This document shows positions 11,712 through 23,758 of a stretch of DNA of 64,000 nucleotides, piece after piece (positions within the stretch are counted from its first letter, which is position 1; every line of letters starts with the position of its first letter). The stretch lies in the NCBI GenBank assembly GCA_003049485.1, contig PYST01000134.1:34076-98075 (forward strand). Reading direction: 5' to 3'. Below the pieces are notes generated by a model, which saw nothing but the letters and a program-made list of their open reading frames with translations, did no database searches and had not been told where the DNA came from. Source of the stretch: Ophioceras dolichostomum. Lineage: Eukaryota > Ascomycota > Sordariomycetes > Magnaporthales > Ophioceraceae. Made by a program: the position numbers and the translations under genes.

Positions 11712-12062
11712 GGGGAGAGAGGAAAGAGAAGAGGGTTTGTGCTTTGGGGATGAGCTTATGTCTTGCATACTACCAGGAACACCAAGTAGACATAACGGGT
11801 AGATAATTGCTCAGACAAGCTCTTCACTGTTCACAGGTGCCTAAATGCTATGATGTGCTAGTCTGTGCTGCCCTGCCACCACATCTCAGCCACCGAATGC
11901 CCAACTGTCCGCAACGTGAATTCTTGATGTCTCCATCCGTATCCGTTTCTGTGCTCCCCATCCCTCAGCACTCATAGGGAGCACAACTAGCCTCCCAAGC
12001 CCCATCCCTATCTAGACACCCCGCCTATCACCACCGCCTATCCTACACCAACCATCCATTAC
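11712..12062. other. Intergenic between convergent genes
   Basis: This is 3' flank of the SDR and the P450. I see no gene in it. Confidence 0.6.
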
Positions 12063-14136
12063 TCACTCGGCCTTCACCATCTCAACCTTCCCATCCTTCC
12101 CAATAACCGGCACCTCCGCAAACTCCCTCCTCTGGCTCTGATAAAACGTGCTCATCCTATACCTGCTCTCCCCCTCCAACGGCCTCAGCTCCTCCAGCGC
12201 CTCCAACCCCTCCCTCTCAATCGTTCCCTTAATCTCCTCGTTCCTCGGCAGAATCTCGCACTCAAACGCCTTCGGCCTCATATTCAACCCGTTCGTAAAC
12301 GCAAATATGTCAATCTCTCCCTTCTCCCTCCCCGGCAGGGGTCTGAACTCAAACCCCCAGAGCAGCCTCGCGATCGTGATCCAAACCCCCTGCTCAGCAA
12401 GCGCCTGCCCACTGCACACACGCCTCCCCCACCCAAACGTCATATACCCCCTCTCCCCCGGAAAGGGGCGCTTCCACTCGGACCCCTCGATGAACCTCTC
12501 CGGCTCGAACCTGTCCGGCTCCGGGAACTCGCGCTCGTGGTGGTGTATCGCCCAGACGTTGCCCTGCACCCACGAGTTGGCGGGGATGAGCCACCCCCTG
12601 TAGCTGTCCGCCGCCGTGGGGCTGTGCGGCTGCCCGCCGATGATGGCGACGGATCGCCAGCGGAGGACCTCTTTCACGAACGCGGCAACGTACGGCAGTC
12701 GGGACTGGTCGTCGAAGGATGGGCTGCGAGAAAAACCGACGACGGAGTCGAGCTCCCGCTGCGCGCGACGCATTGGCTCGGGAAACGCGCAGCACGCCAG
12801 GACGAACGTGATGAGCGTGCTGGAAGAGGTGTCGGAACCCGCGCCGAAGAGGTTGCCGGTCAGAGATGAAAGCTCCTCGGGCGGGAGGTGGTGCTTCTCG
12901 TTCTCGTCGAAGAGCGTCTTCACGTAGGGAGTGGGCGTGATGGGGGATGAGACAAGAGGCTTGGCGGCTTGCTGCTCGACGGCTTCTTGGGCTAGCGTGT
13001 AGAAGAAGTAGTGTCCGCCCTTTTGGCCGCGCTTGCCAATGCCTTTCATCCAGGGCATCCAGCGGGGGAACTTTGCTAGGACTGTATATATAATTTTGGT
13101 AGGCTAGTGTTAGTAGCCAGGAAGGGAGGAAGAAGCGTATGGAATAAAAATCAAGGGGGTAAACTAAGAAAGAAGGAAAGGAGGAAAAGGAGTGAAGAAG
13201 GCACTACGCACTCGGAAAAGTCTCCATCAGCATGGGGAAAGTCTTCCCCGGAACATTCAAATCAGCAGCGAGCTGCATCAGTGCAATAACCTCCGTGATG
13301 ATCGGGTCCTCGTAGCTGGACACGCGCCGCCCGAACGCGAGGATCGACACGACGCTCGTGGCGTACCTCTCCAGGTGCCTCACGTACTCGGCCGGGTCCC
13401 TCAGAAAATCGCGGGCGACCACTTTACTCTCGGCGTTCTGCACCGCGCGGTACCGCCGCACCTGCTGCACGCCCACGCCTATGTGCATCAGCCGGCGGTG
13501 GACACGCCACTTCTCCCGCTCGGCGGCGTCGCGCGTCCGCATCGTCACCAGGCTGGACTGGCCGGAGCCCAGCTCGCCGAAGACGACCATGCGGGGGCGG
13601 GAGGAGTACAGCTGCGCTTTCTTCTCGAGGATCTCGTGGGCGCACCAGGCGTCGCAGATCCAGATTGTGGGGTTTCTTTATTGTTTCCCTCTCCCGAGTT
13701 CGAGTTCGGTTTTTATAAGATCATTAGTAAATGGATTCCCCCAGTGAGTGAGCGAGCAGAGTTGGGTACCAAGTTGGTACGAGACGGGAGTTGATTTGGG
13801 GGAAAAAGAAAGAAGATGATTGCATGCTGATGCTGATGCTGATACATACCGGCCGATCCAAACGGTCACCAGAGGCGCATCGTACTTCTTCGACAGCTCC
13901 TCGAAGTATATCCACGGCTTGTTCTCCGGCAGGGAGAACGTGTTCCCCACGATCGGGAGCGGGAAGGGCCCGGGCGGCATCCTGGACCGGAGGTACAGCA
14001 TATAGCCGTAGTCGGCCGCTGCCACCACCAGAGCCAGCCCGATCGCTGCAAGGATCAGGTCTGCCGCCTTGACTCCGGATAAGACCTGCTGGATCCTCAC
14101 CAGCCAGAGCTGGTCGGTGAAGCTGTCCGTCAACAT
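12063..14136 (-). CDS. Cytochrome P450 monooxygenase
   Basis: Three exons (14136-13850, 13675-13212, 13081-12063) join in phase to 589 residues. An N-terminal membrane anchor (LILAAIGLALVVAAA) is followed by the proline hinge RMPPGPFPLPIVGN. The I-helix oxygen-activation motif is GAGSDTSS (about residue 331), the K-helix ExxR is KEVLRWR (about 387) and the haem-binding loop is FGWGRRVCSGQALAE with the ligand cysteine about residue 473. The second junction restores ETFPILAKFPRWM. It belongs to the ER-bound fungal P450s resembling the O-methylsterigmatocystin oxidoreductase group. The protein is somewhat long because of an extended charged C terminus. It would hydroxylate a small molecule, consistent with a catabolic or tailoring role beside the other oxidoreductases. 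Confidence 0.93.
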
Positions 14137-16342
14137 GATGATGGCGTCTATGTCTACCTAGGTATGTAGGCAGTAGGTAGTTAGGTAGTGTCTTCGTGGA
14201 TTTGGCAATGGGGATGTTACAGCGGGCGATACTGTCGAAATCAGGTCAGGTTTCAGAGCCAAAGAAAGCCTTTGAGCAGGTCTTTTTGGATCGACAGCCG
14301 TCAGTCCTCCCCCGCCTTAGAAGCACCGGCCGGAGTGGGAATTTATCACTGGCTTTCTTCGCCGGATATCCGATTCCTTCTCTGTGTCAATCTCTAAAAG
14401 AATCTCGGGCTCTGAGGTCTTGGCGTGATCACTCTGTGTTATCTGGGCCAACCTGTCCGACTGCCTACTGTTCACGGCGACAGACTGTCATACATACAAC
14501 CTTGCATGCCCGAAGATTTGCCATCGAGGGACCATTTCCGTTTCCCCCTGATTCCCGGTATCGTGGCTGGCCCCTCCCGCAATCGCAGTCACGGGGGGCA
14601 CACGGGATTCCCTAGTTCTCTGGTCCTCCGCTTCTGCGGCCTTCTGCTCTCTGTGGGACTCCAGCAAGCCAGCGAGCAGCAGCAAGCCAGCAGTCGGCGG
14701 AATTTAGCCGACAGAGGGGCATGGCCAATGAACCCGCATGCATGCCCGGTGATTAGCTCTGGCTGTGCCGTAGTCCAGCCGCTGGAGCCGCTGTGGTGTT
14801 GGCAGTCTAGGTACCTGTAGATAGCCGTCATGTTCATCACTACAATGCGGACAGAGAGCTTCGAGTGGCACTGCAGCCGGTCCCATCGTCCAATGCTACA
14901 ACTATAGTGCATCGTCGTAAAGCCCAGTGCCTGGTGCTCAGTGTCTGTATGCTCGCCTGCCCTGCCTGCCTCCTTTCCACTCATTACCACATGCCCCCAC
15001 CCTCGACAAGCAGTTTGGCAGTCTTAAGCGGGGAGGACAAGAAAGAGCAGAGAGGTGCCGTGGAGAGCCTCCACCCCCGCTTTGTTTCTTCTTTCGTTTG
15101 GACTTCTCGAATAGCTTAGCACTAGACTACTAAGCAACCATCCTTCCGGGGTACATCAGAGAACTCAGCGGTTTGCTGCGACTGCCGTTCCTGGGTTCTC
15201 CGCAGAGCTTCAACTCGGTGGAGCAGGCCAGCTCGCCAGCCAACTTTTCACCGCAGCTCGCTCTCCCCCCTCTCTCTCTCCACATCACGAACATCATCCA
15301 CCCCACTCGCTATCCACATATACGGTCTCACTGTTGTAGCCGCCTGGAGTAGACGGACGGAAGTGTATGTGCTGGATTGGTGACGAAGAAAGGGATGCGG
15401 GGGGTCGCAGTCGGGCGGGCAGGGGTGGTAACTTTGGCGGGGTTCAATCTCTCGGCATATGCACAAGCTAATGGACGTCCGTCTGGGGAGGCAGAGGAGG
15501 CCGTTCTCTTCTAGTTCATTCTTTCTCGTGACCCAGATTTCTCGCCAACCGTCTCAATCAATCCCAGCGCGATCCCTCAAGCTCCATACGGTATAAACGA
15601 TATACGACGTGCCGATATACCCAGCCTGCCAACCTAGCGATTGACTGACTGCCTTGCATCGCATCACACATATCCCCCTCACCGGCGTCGTGGCCTCCCT
15701 TCTCCTTGGTTGGATGTGTGATGTGGACAATGATAGAAAGGGGGTGACAAGTCGGCCGGATAGGTACCTACCTAAAGTAGGTATCTACCTACCACCTACC
15801 TACCACCTACCTCGCTTCCAACCAGGGGTTGTAGCTCGACCACCGGCCGGCACCATGATGTCGACCAGGTAATGATCGCTGTCACACGACAACGGCGGTG
15901 TTCCATGGGAGGGGCTCGAAGGGTTCGGAGGTTGGACGCGCAGCTGTGTTGGTTCGTGACGATCTCCCCTTCTGGATGGCATGCCTCCGAGCCTGTTGGG
16001 CAAAGTTGGGCAACATTGGGAGAACTGTCAGCTACCGTAGTTCCATCCATCCGTCAGTGCCGAAGAGTAGGGAGGTACGGTTAGCAGGGTAGTTTTCGAA
16101 CGGCGCCGTGTTGGATCGAGCAGAAGACAAAGAAGCACAGCGCAGTCGAGAATCGCAGTCGAGAATAAGAAGCAGTGATATATCTATCCTATGGGATTCC
16201 CCTGTTAGTGATAAAGCATAGTCGAGAACCCCATGTTCTCAGATTTTGATCTTCATAGCCTCGACCCAACACATCGTTCCAGGTCAACACCAAGCAAGTA
16301 GACATACAAAGACATACAAATAGGAGAAGCACAAGGACATCC
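14137..16342. promoter_or_regulatory. Divergent promoter region between P450 and MFS transporter
   Basis: This is 2.2 kb without a credible gene. It contains two patches of the TACCTAGGTA-type motif (about 14155-14188 and 15761-15813). Both flanking genes read outward, so both promoters lie inside. Confidence 0.6.
15761..15813. repeat. Cluster of TACCTA/TAGGTA units
   Basis: The stretch starts TAGGTACCTACC and goes on with repeated CTACCTACCA units. It is the longest patch of a short motif that recurs in non-coding DNA over the whole window. Confidence 0.75.
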
Positions 16343-18574
16343 ATGGAGCCCCACGACTCACCGACCACCAAGGCCCCATCCCCACCCTCTCGCCCTTCCC
16401 AAGACGAAGCGCCCGAGAAAGTAGAGATGAAGCTTCAAATCCCCTCCTCCGGCCCCCACCATCATCATGAGGAAAGCATCAAGGACCACTGGAAGTGCCT
16501 CGCGGCCTGCACCCTGATGTCCATGTGCCCGTTCCAGTACGGGCTCGACTTCGGCCTCATCGGCGGCCTGCAGGCCATGATCGGCTTCCTCCGCGTGTTC
16601 GGCCACGAGAACCCTGCCGTGCCGCTCGGCTGGAATATCTCCACCGAGCGCCAGCAGCTCATCTCGTCGCTCATGACCCTCGGCGCTTTCGTCTCCTCTG
16701 GCTTCGCGGGGCCCATCGCCTCCCTCATGGGCAGGAGGCCGACCATCTGGGTCGCCAGCGTGCTGTGCTGCGTGGCCAACGTCGTCATGATGGCCACCAC
16801 GGACATCAACGGCCTGTACGTCGGCCGACTGTTGCTCGGCATCGCCAATGGCTTGTTCATGACTTTTGCGCAGCTGTATATCCAGGTAGGTAGGAAGGAA
16901 TGCTTTCCTCGCTCGCTCGCCGACCCCTTTCCTTGCCCCATGCAGCCGGGAAGTGGTATGGTATGGTAGGCTAACTGAATGTCAATCGCTCACTCGCTCA
17001 CTGACTGCCCTGCCATTTGCGAACAGGAAACTGTCACCGCCCGCTACAGGGGCCTGATGATCTCAGCCTTCCAAGTCTGGACCTCCGTCGGCTCCCTCGT
17101 CGGCACCGTGGTGGACAACTTCACGGCCAAGCTAGCCGGGCGCGAGTCCTACCTGATCCCCCTCGGCCTGATCTACATCGTCCCCGTGCTGATGTCGTTC
17201 GGCATCATCTTCATCCCGGAGTCGCCCCGCTGGCTCATGCAGCACGGGAAAATCGAGCAGGCGCGGAAGGCCCTGCTGTGGCTGCGCCCGTACGGAGGGG
17301 ACCGCGTCGAGCAGGAGATCAACGATATCAAGGACGCCATCGATAGCGAGAAGGAGATGGCGAACCACACCAGCGTCCGAGACATGTTCGCCAACCCCAT
17401 CGATCGCCGTCGGACCATCCTCGCCGTCTTGACGCTGTCTACTCAGGGGGCGTCCGGTGCTATGTTTATGATCGGTGGGCTACCTACATAACTTTGTTCT
17501 CTAGTATCCCCCTGGTATCCCAGGCAAAATCCCCCCTAGCACATGTACTAACCCAGTCTCTCTCAACAGCTTACGGGACGTATTTCTTCGAGATGGCACA
17601 CATCGGCCAGCCGTTCGAGAACGCCTGCATCCTGATCGGCGTCGGCGTGGCCGCCATCCTGGTCAACACCGTCGTCATCACCAAGTTCGGGCGGCGCCGC
17701 GTCTTCCTCGTCGTGGGCCTGTTCATCTGCGGTCTGACCCAGCTGTTCACCGCCGTCGCCTACACGATCTCGCCCAAGACCGTGCCGACGAGCAAGGCGA
17801 TCGTGGCTCTTTCGGTGCTGTATATCGTCGCGTACAATGTGAGTGTGTTCTAGCAACAATAAACTTGAGAATCCGATAGGCAGAGACGCTGTGAGACTAA
17901 CGAACGCGTCGTGCGTGGCTGGCGAAATAGGGGATGGTGTCAACATACGCCTGGGTTTCGGGCGGCGAGCTTCCGTCTCAGAGGCTGCGGTCGTACACCT
18001 TCGGCTTGGCGACGGCTGTGGGATTCCTCCTTGCCTGGCTGGCGACCTTCACGGCGCCTTACTTCATCAACCCGGAGTCGCTTGACTGGGGGCCGAAATA
18101 TGGCTACATCTGGACGCCGTCGTGCTGGATTGCCGCGTAAGTTGATCGTTGCCTTATTTCTTTGTTGCAGCATGTGAAATTTGTTCTTGTGCGACTTCGC
18201 GGGCTTGATGCTGACCTTGATTGACCTGATGGCCTGCCTGCTGATCGTCTTCCCTCTGTAAAGCGCCTGGGTCTTCTTCTACCTCCCTGAAGTGAAGGGG
18301 CGAACTTTGGAGGAAATTGACGAGATGGTAAGCCACCTACACGATTATTCTCCTCGCTGGTCTGAACGACAATCTCCGATGGAGTCCCAAGGAAACATGC
18401 AGTTAAAAGTACCATGTGTCGTGCTGAATCTTCTCTGCAATTCAGTTCGAGGCTCGTCTTCCTGCGAGGAAGTTCCGCAAATACGTCTGCGTAGGCAAGC
18501 ACATTGGGGCCGCGGCGCTGGAAAAAGACCCGAACAAGATCGAAGGTGAGGTTGTGCATGCCGAGAAGGTGTAG
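16343..18574 (+). CDS. MFS sugar transporter
   Basis: Six exons (16343-16885, 17027-17474, 17570-17838, 17931-18136, 18264-18327, 18446-18574) join in phase to 552 residues. About twelve hydrophobic segments are visible. Sugar-porter signatures include SLMGRRPTIW after TM2, YVGRLLLGIANG, a TARYRGLMISAFQ segment, PESPRWLMQHGK before the central loop, KFGRRRVFLVVG in the second half, and a terminal LPEVKGRTLEEIDEMF (degenerate PETKG motif). The arrangement resembles the maltose/alpha-glucoside and quinate-type permeases of filamentous fungi. It should sit in the plasma membrane and import a sugar or a polyhydroxylated acid by proton symport. The His-rich N-terminal tail (PHHHHEES) is cytoplasmic. 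Its place beside the oxidative genes would suit uptake of their substrate. Confidence 0.93.
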
Positions 18575-19094
18575 TAGGTTCCTGAGTACCTTGGTCGGTA
18601 CAGGTAGGTAGGTGGGTATTCAAGTAATCGCCAATTCTCCGAGGCACCAGGAAAGGGGCCAGGGAGTCAAGGTCGTTAATTTGGGTATGACACACTCTTC
18701 CGCTGGAAGCATCAACACAGGATGAATCACCTGGCAGAATGAAGAGAGGAGAGACAATGTGCCCGATGCTATTTTCAATTGATAAACGAGAGGCCTAAAA
18801 ACTCCTCCAAATGATGCAGACCTGGGTATTACAGAAGTGTTCCCGCCCGAGATCCTGGTGGCAACCAAAAACACCGCTGGCTTGCGTGAAATAGAGCTCA
18901 CTCCATTGTGACGAACAACGCATTAACCAAACACCTTGAGCTCGATCCAACCACAAGCCACAAGAGAGAGAAAAAAACAGAAAGAGAATACCTAATAGTA
19001 ATACATCAAGATCAGATGATTTCCCTCTTCTAGAATACTCCCTTCTTATTGCGCCTTTTGTACCACACTCAAGAGAGAACTTTCCGACTCTAGC
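18575..19094. other. Intergenic between convergent transporters
   Basis: No gene is visible. A short CAGGTAGGTAGGTGGGTA patch lies near 18600-18618. Confidence 0.6.
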
Positions 19095-20646
19095 TCAAAT
19101 CGGACCGCATGTAAACGGTCCGTGAACAGCGCCGATCGAGAACTTGTGAATCTGTAGTTGGTGGGACATAATGGTTAGCAGGCTAATCAACATAAACAAG
19201 ACGCCGCGTGAAAATACTCGGTTCGGTCTGACTGTAAGTCAAGTTAAGAGATGTTAGACTCACAATGTCCGCAATGGCCGCGTATGTGCCTGCAACAAGG
19301 GTGATCATGCCGATGACGAAGACCAGCCCGTTCGTGGCGGACAGGATCCAGTTCTTGCGCTCGTACCACTTGCCCTCCATGATGAACATGAACCAGAGTA
19401 TTGCCGGGAAATAGAACGTGAAGCCCGAGACGAACAGCGCCGAGCTGATGGACAGCAAGTCAGAAAAGAACGGGATGGCCTCGGCGATGACGAAGGCCAC
19501 GATCGTGATGACGGTGACCAGCCCCAGCCAGGTGATCCAGCCCGTCTTGGTGTTGATGAACCGGACGACCGAGTGCCTGTACACGCGGCCGTGGATGTAC
19601 CGCGCCACCACGGTGGTGTTTATGCTGCCGCTGATGAAGATGACGGGCACTGCGACGCCGAAGGCCACCTTCGACAAGGTAGGTCCCGCGGACAGCAGCG
19701 CCGGCGACTTGACGTCTTTGCCGACGAAGGCGTAGACGGTGGCGCCCACGACGGTGTAGATGACGATCTCGATCAGGCCCAGGGCCCAGATAGACTTGAC
19801 GAAGTCCCTCGGCGCGTGCATCTCGTCCATGAACGAGAACTGGCACACGGCGAAGCTGTACGCGAACACGATGTTGGTGACGGCAATGAACGCCTCCATG
19901 AAGCTCAGGTTTTCTCTTGGCCACGCCGACCAGTTCACCGCCGCGAGGCCGCCTTCAGCGTGGCTGGCCGAGACTCCCGTGCCGATTATGGTTATGCAGA
20001 TCGCGACGATGATGGACGCGAAGTCAACGTACCCCAGGATGGCCACCTCCGCGAACGAAGGCGGGATCGCCAACAGCAGCAGGACGACGGCGGACGCCGC
20101 GCCGAACACGACGGAGCAGGCGCCATGCTCGGTCAGGGTGTTGAATGCGATCGTGCCGGTAAGCGCGTGCGACCCGACGAGGAAGACGAGCTGGCACAAG
20201 AACATGAAGCCGACGAGCTCGTACCCGAACCGCCCCATCATCAGCCTGCCCGCGTCGGCGTAGTGCGACACTTCGGGGAACTTGAGCTTGACCTGCCCCA
20301 CGACGTAGCTAGTGTAGATGGCGACCAAGCCCAGGCCTACGCAGGCGACCACGCCGGTCACCATGCCTAGGCTGGCGAACGCGGACGGGATGCTGAGGGA
20401 GCCCAGCGCGATGGCCTCTACGATCAGAACGACCGTCAGCCGCTTCCACCCTAGCCTGTGGAAGTGCGCTGTGCCCTGCGCCGCCTTGTGCTTCTCAATG
20501 TCGGCTTGCCGTTCGGCTACGTCGGGGTCGCTGATCTCGCCCACCATCACGGCCTGGCCGCCGCCCCGTCCGGGGCCGGGCATCTGCCGCTCGACGTCGT
20601 CGGATGAGGAGAAGGAGTTCTTGTTGTTCATAACCACTGACTTCAT
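19095..20646 (-). CDS. Amino-acid transporter, AAAP family
   Basis: Exon 1 (20646-19264) and a 57-nt last exon (19151-19095) join in phase to 479 residues. The second exon gives HKFSIGAVHGPFTCGPI, matching the 'GAVxxPFxC' C-terminal signature often seen in fungal members, which supports splicing rather than reading through. The protein has a charged N-terminal tail, then GWKRLTVVLIVEAIALGSLS, the entry to the first membrane helix, and about eleven hydrophobic segments. VCQFSFMDEMHAPRDFVKS is a typical loop in the Neurospora Mtr-like neutral/aromatic amino-acid permeases. It should be a plasma-membrane proton-coupled importer of amino acids. Whether it belongs functionally to the catabolic genes to its left is open. 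Confidence 0.92.
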
Positions 20647-22891
20647 CTAGAACGACATTGCTCTACTCCCCTGGCCTGTTACGGCACTGGATACAATGCG
20701 ACGATGGGGAGGGAGTTGGGGGACGAATGAATGGTTGGTTGCTGACTGCTTTGCCGTCAGTATCGAAGCAAGGAAGCAGTAGTGGCCCGGTCTATGCTAG
20801 GGTCGCTTTTTCTGTTGAGCCTTGTGGGCCTCGGGGCAGTAACGACGAAGATGTGGGTAGCGGTGGAGGTTGCTTGTTGTTGTCGTTGATATTGTTAGGT
20901 GGAGGAAGGGAAAAAGGCGTGGGGGTGTGGGAGAGAAAGAAGGGAAGGAAGAAGGGGGAACACACGCTATTCTGAATTATAAGGGAGAGAATAGAAGGAA
21001 CAAGGAACGGGAGCCACAACGACGGTTGATCAGGATGACGTGACTACAGGTAGGTACCTACGTAGGTAGGTACCCAACGTAGACACCGAGAAAGTCGCCT
21101 ATCTCTCGACTCCTCCATGCTGGGTACTATATGATAAGGAGGGGGAGAGAGGAGGGAAGCCATCGTGGACCGATGCAGGAAGGGGCAACCACAACACTTC
21201 CATGCTTGTTGCTGCGTGTCGAGGGACCAGAGAGCGGGTAGTAAGGCTTAGCCAGGCACGCGCACAAAAATAAAGAAGGTGGGCGGCGGGGATCCGTGGG
21301 TTTTTTTCGTTGAACTAGACAAATTTGGTCCCCTTTTGCAAAGCATCAAGCGTCACGTGCAGGGAAAGACAGCGCAGTGCACTCGATCCGAAAACCGAAC
21401 CTCCCGGCGACGGCGGTGGCAGCCGACTAGGATCATCATCTCGCCATTCTGGCGGTGTTTTGTTGGAAAGTTGGACGCCCGTCGCCTAGGTGGGGGGCGC
21501 TTAGTCGCTGACTCGGGGGGACTGAAGTTTTCGTTACCTCATAAGGCGCCGAGGTCATGAGGCTCAACGGCCTCGTAATAGCTCAACGGTAATCCTCCCG
21601 AGTCATTCTGTGTGTCAAGAATAACACTCAAAATACTGGAGAGACTCGAGAGACTGGAGACGGCACCCGCAACACAGGGAAGATTACGCAAAGAAATCTG
21701 CTTCGTTCTTGACGAGCAATTGCTATTTGAAAAGAATGAGGAGGGATATAGCGAAAGAGGAGATGGGGAAGAGGAGAAGCAATGAAGATGGGTGGAGGGA
21801 CGGAGCGGGTGGAATGTGCGAGGGAGCGCGAGGTGATCGGGAGAGCACATCAGTGATGAAGAGAGTGAGACTTAGCTTGGGCTTTGAGAGGCCCAGTCTT
21901 CCAAGAGATCTTGAGATCTGGAGATCTTAGTGCTCAGCCGATGACCATCTCATAGCTTGCGAACGGTTGCTAGCGCAGCGGGCATGGGTGTGGTAGTGAG
22001 CTAGAAAGTGCGACTCTAGCGCAGGACGTGTGCCTCTAAAACGAAACGTTCCGGCAAGGGACGAGCCAGTCGAGCTGGACCCCGGGTAGATTTTCGAGGG
22101 GTTTCCTGGCTAGGTAGTACGGTCATGTATGCCATCGTGCCTCCTGGGGCTTGCTATTCCGGCCATCGTATGAGGGAAAATCAGTTCACGAACGATTTCT
22201 CGCTAACATCTTTCATGCACACCAGTGATGAGTGACGAGTGGCCCGTGACGACGGCATCATCGTCATCCATTCAGTGTTCACCCGTGGATATTTCCCACA
22301 TACCTACCTACCTACCTAGGTATTCAGACCCGGGGAAATATCTTGGAATCTAACGAATAATCTACCTCATGGAGACGTGACAGGTCTCCAAACATTAAGC
22401 TTTACGACGAAGCCTCTTCTCCAGGGCGTCCGTCGTCGCGATGGTCTTTCCATTGACCACTAGGTAATTATCTCATGACTCGTCACGCGCGACACGGCAA
22501 GCCCGTCGGCTCGGAATAGAGAGGAAACTTGGGGGCAAGGGGGAGGAGCGGTCTGTTTTGACAAACCCGGGAGGAGGCTTGCGGCAGGATTTGCCTCAAC
22601 AAGGCAGGTAGAGTTCATGTTGCTGGCCGGGTTTGTCCTGTGTTGCGATCAACAGTCGAGGTTGGCGATTCTCTGTGAAGATTGTACCCCTTTTTCCGTC
22701 GCGCAGGGGCTGAAAAATATTTGTGTGAGATAAAAAGGTGGGAAATTATCGAGAAAGCAAAATTGAAAACAGAACACGATAAGCAAAAGTTTAAAAAAGG
22801 TTAATTAATGCATCGTTGATAGAAAATCTAGTACTAATCTGGGTGTGATATGGCAGGCTCGGTACCCAGAACGAAAAAAGAAATCTCAAGA
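20647..22891. other. Long intergenic region upstream of amino-acid transporter
   Basis: This is 2.2 kb without a credible gene. It contains a purine-rich tract at about 20890-20960 just upstream of the transporter, TACCTAGGTA-type patches at 21049-21073 and 22301-22322, and repeated AGATCT words at 21905-21927. Confidence 0.6.
22873..22880 (-). terminator. RNA polymerase III T-run terminator
   Basis: On the tRNA strand, a run of at least six T residues begins about 12 nt after the tRNA 3' end, as expected for Pol III termination. Confidence 0.75.
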
Positions 22892-22962
22892 GGCAATGCT
22901 GGGAATCGAACCCAGATCATGAGGATCAGAACCTCATGTGCTAACCATTACACCACATCGCC
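22892..22962 (-). tRNA. tRNA-Gln (anticodon CUG)
   Basis: The 71-nt sequence folds as a full cloverleaf. The acceptor stem is GGCGATG/CATTGCC with one G-T pair, the anticodon stem is TGAGG/CCTCA around loop TTCTGAT (anticodon CTG), and the T arm is CTGGG-TTCGATT-CCCAG. Internal A box (TGGTGTAATGG) and B box (GGTTCGATTCC) fit RNA polymerase III promoters. The body matches eukaryotic tRNA-Gln layout. There is no intron. A T-run about 10 nt downstream, at 22874-22880, is the likely terminator. Confidence 0.96.
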
Positions 22963-23758
22963 CAAGGCGTCCTGTCTCTTGGATGGTTGGACAACCGGGG
23001 TGGAGCAAAGCCTATGACCTTAGGGCTGTCCGGCCCGACGCTAAGTGTGTCGGGCCTTGTTCGTCACAGATTTTCTCCTGAATCGATTCGGGTGCTTGCC
23101 AATACAAAACAACCAAGTACGGAACAGATCATCTCACTCCACGTCACGACTTCCATAAATCTACCTCGTTCTTCGCCTTGGTTGCCCAATTGATTGTGCA
23201 TTTTCAAATATATGTGTGCAACTTCGTACGCCCGTAAGGTATACAGCGTCGCAATTGCGAAGCCGACGATAGCAATACCGTGTTGCATTCTCCCACCCAA
23301 CCAACTACCTAGGTACCTACCCACCAAAATGGACCAGCGGGAAAAGCTCGACCTCCGAGACTCCCAGCCTTGCCTTCTCAACGGGTCCTCTTTTTTGGCA
23401 GAGCCTGACATGCGTTGTATTATCAACTCGATAGGGTAGCTGTTGAGATAAGGAAAATGCCCGTCTCCGAAGCATGCATTTCAGCCTAACCCGCTCGCTC
23501 GGCCGATCTGGCTTGCCTGTAAGGTATCAAGCAGGTTCTACGACAAGGGACTGGTTCAGCCGCACACGGAGTAGGTCACCAAGGCAGACAGATGCTGCGT
23601 TTCCCCGCCCGACTCTTGAACCGCACAGGAGCGCTAAAACATATATATGTAGATAGGGAGGACCTATGAGCGAAGGGGGCCTTGATTGAGTGTTGCGATA
23701 TATACTCGCTCTATTTTCGCTCGTGCCCTTCGGCCTAGAACCTCCGCCCTTTCGCGAG
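22963..23758. promoter_or_regulatory. Intergenic: 5' flank of tRNA and of membrane-protein gene
   Basis: I see no gene here. A TACCTAGGTA-type patch lies at 23305-23322. An upstream exon of the following gene cannot be excluded. Confidence 0.5.

Noticed and set aside
19573..20370. 265-codon plus-strand frame opposite the amino-acid transporter
   Set aside because: It is Asp/His/Arg-rich antisense shadow with no domain.
20880..20960. Purine-rich tract as possible regulatory or structural element
   Set aside because: It is irregular (GGAAGG, GAAAG mixtures), without symmetry, and common in fungal 5' flanks.
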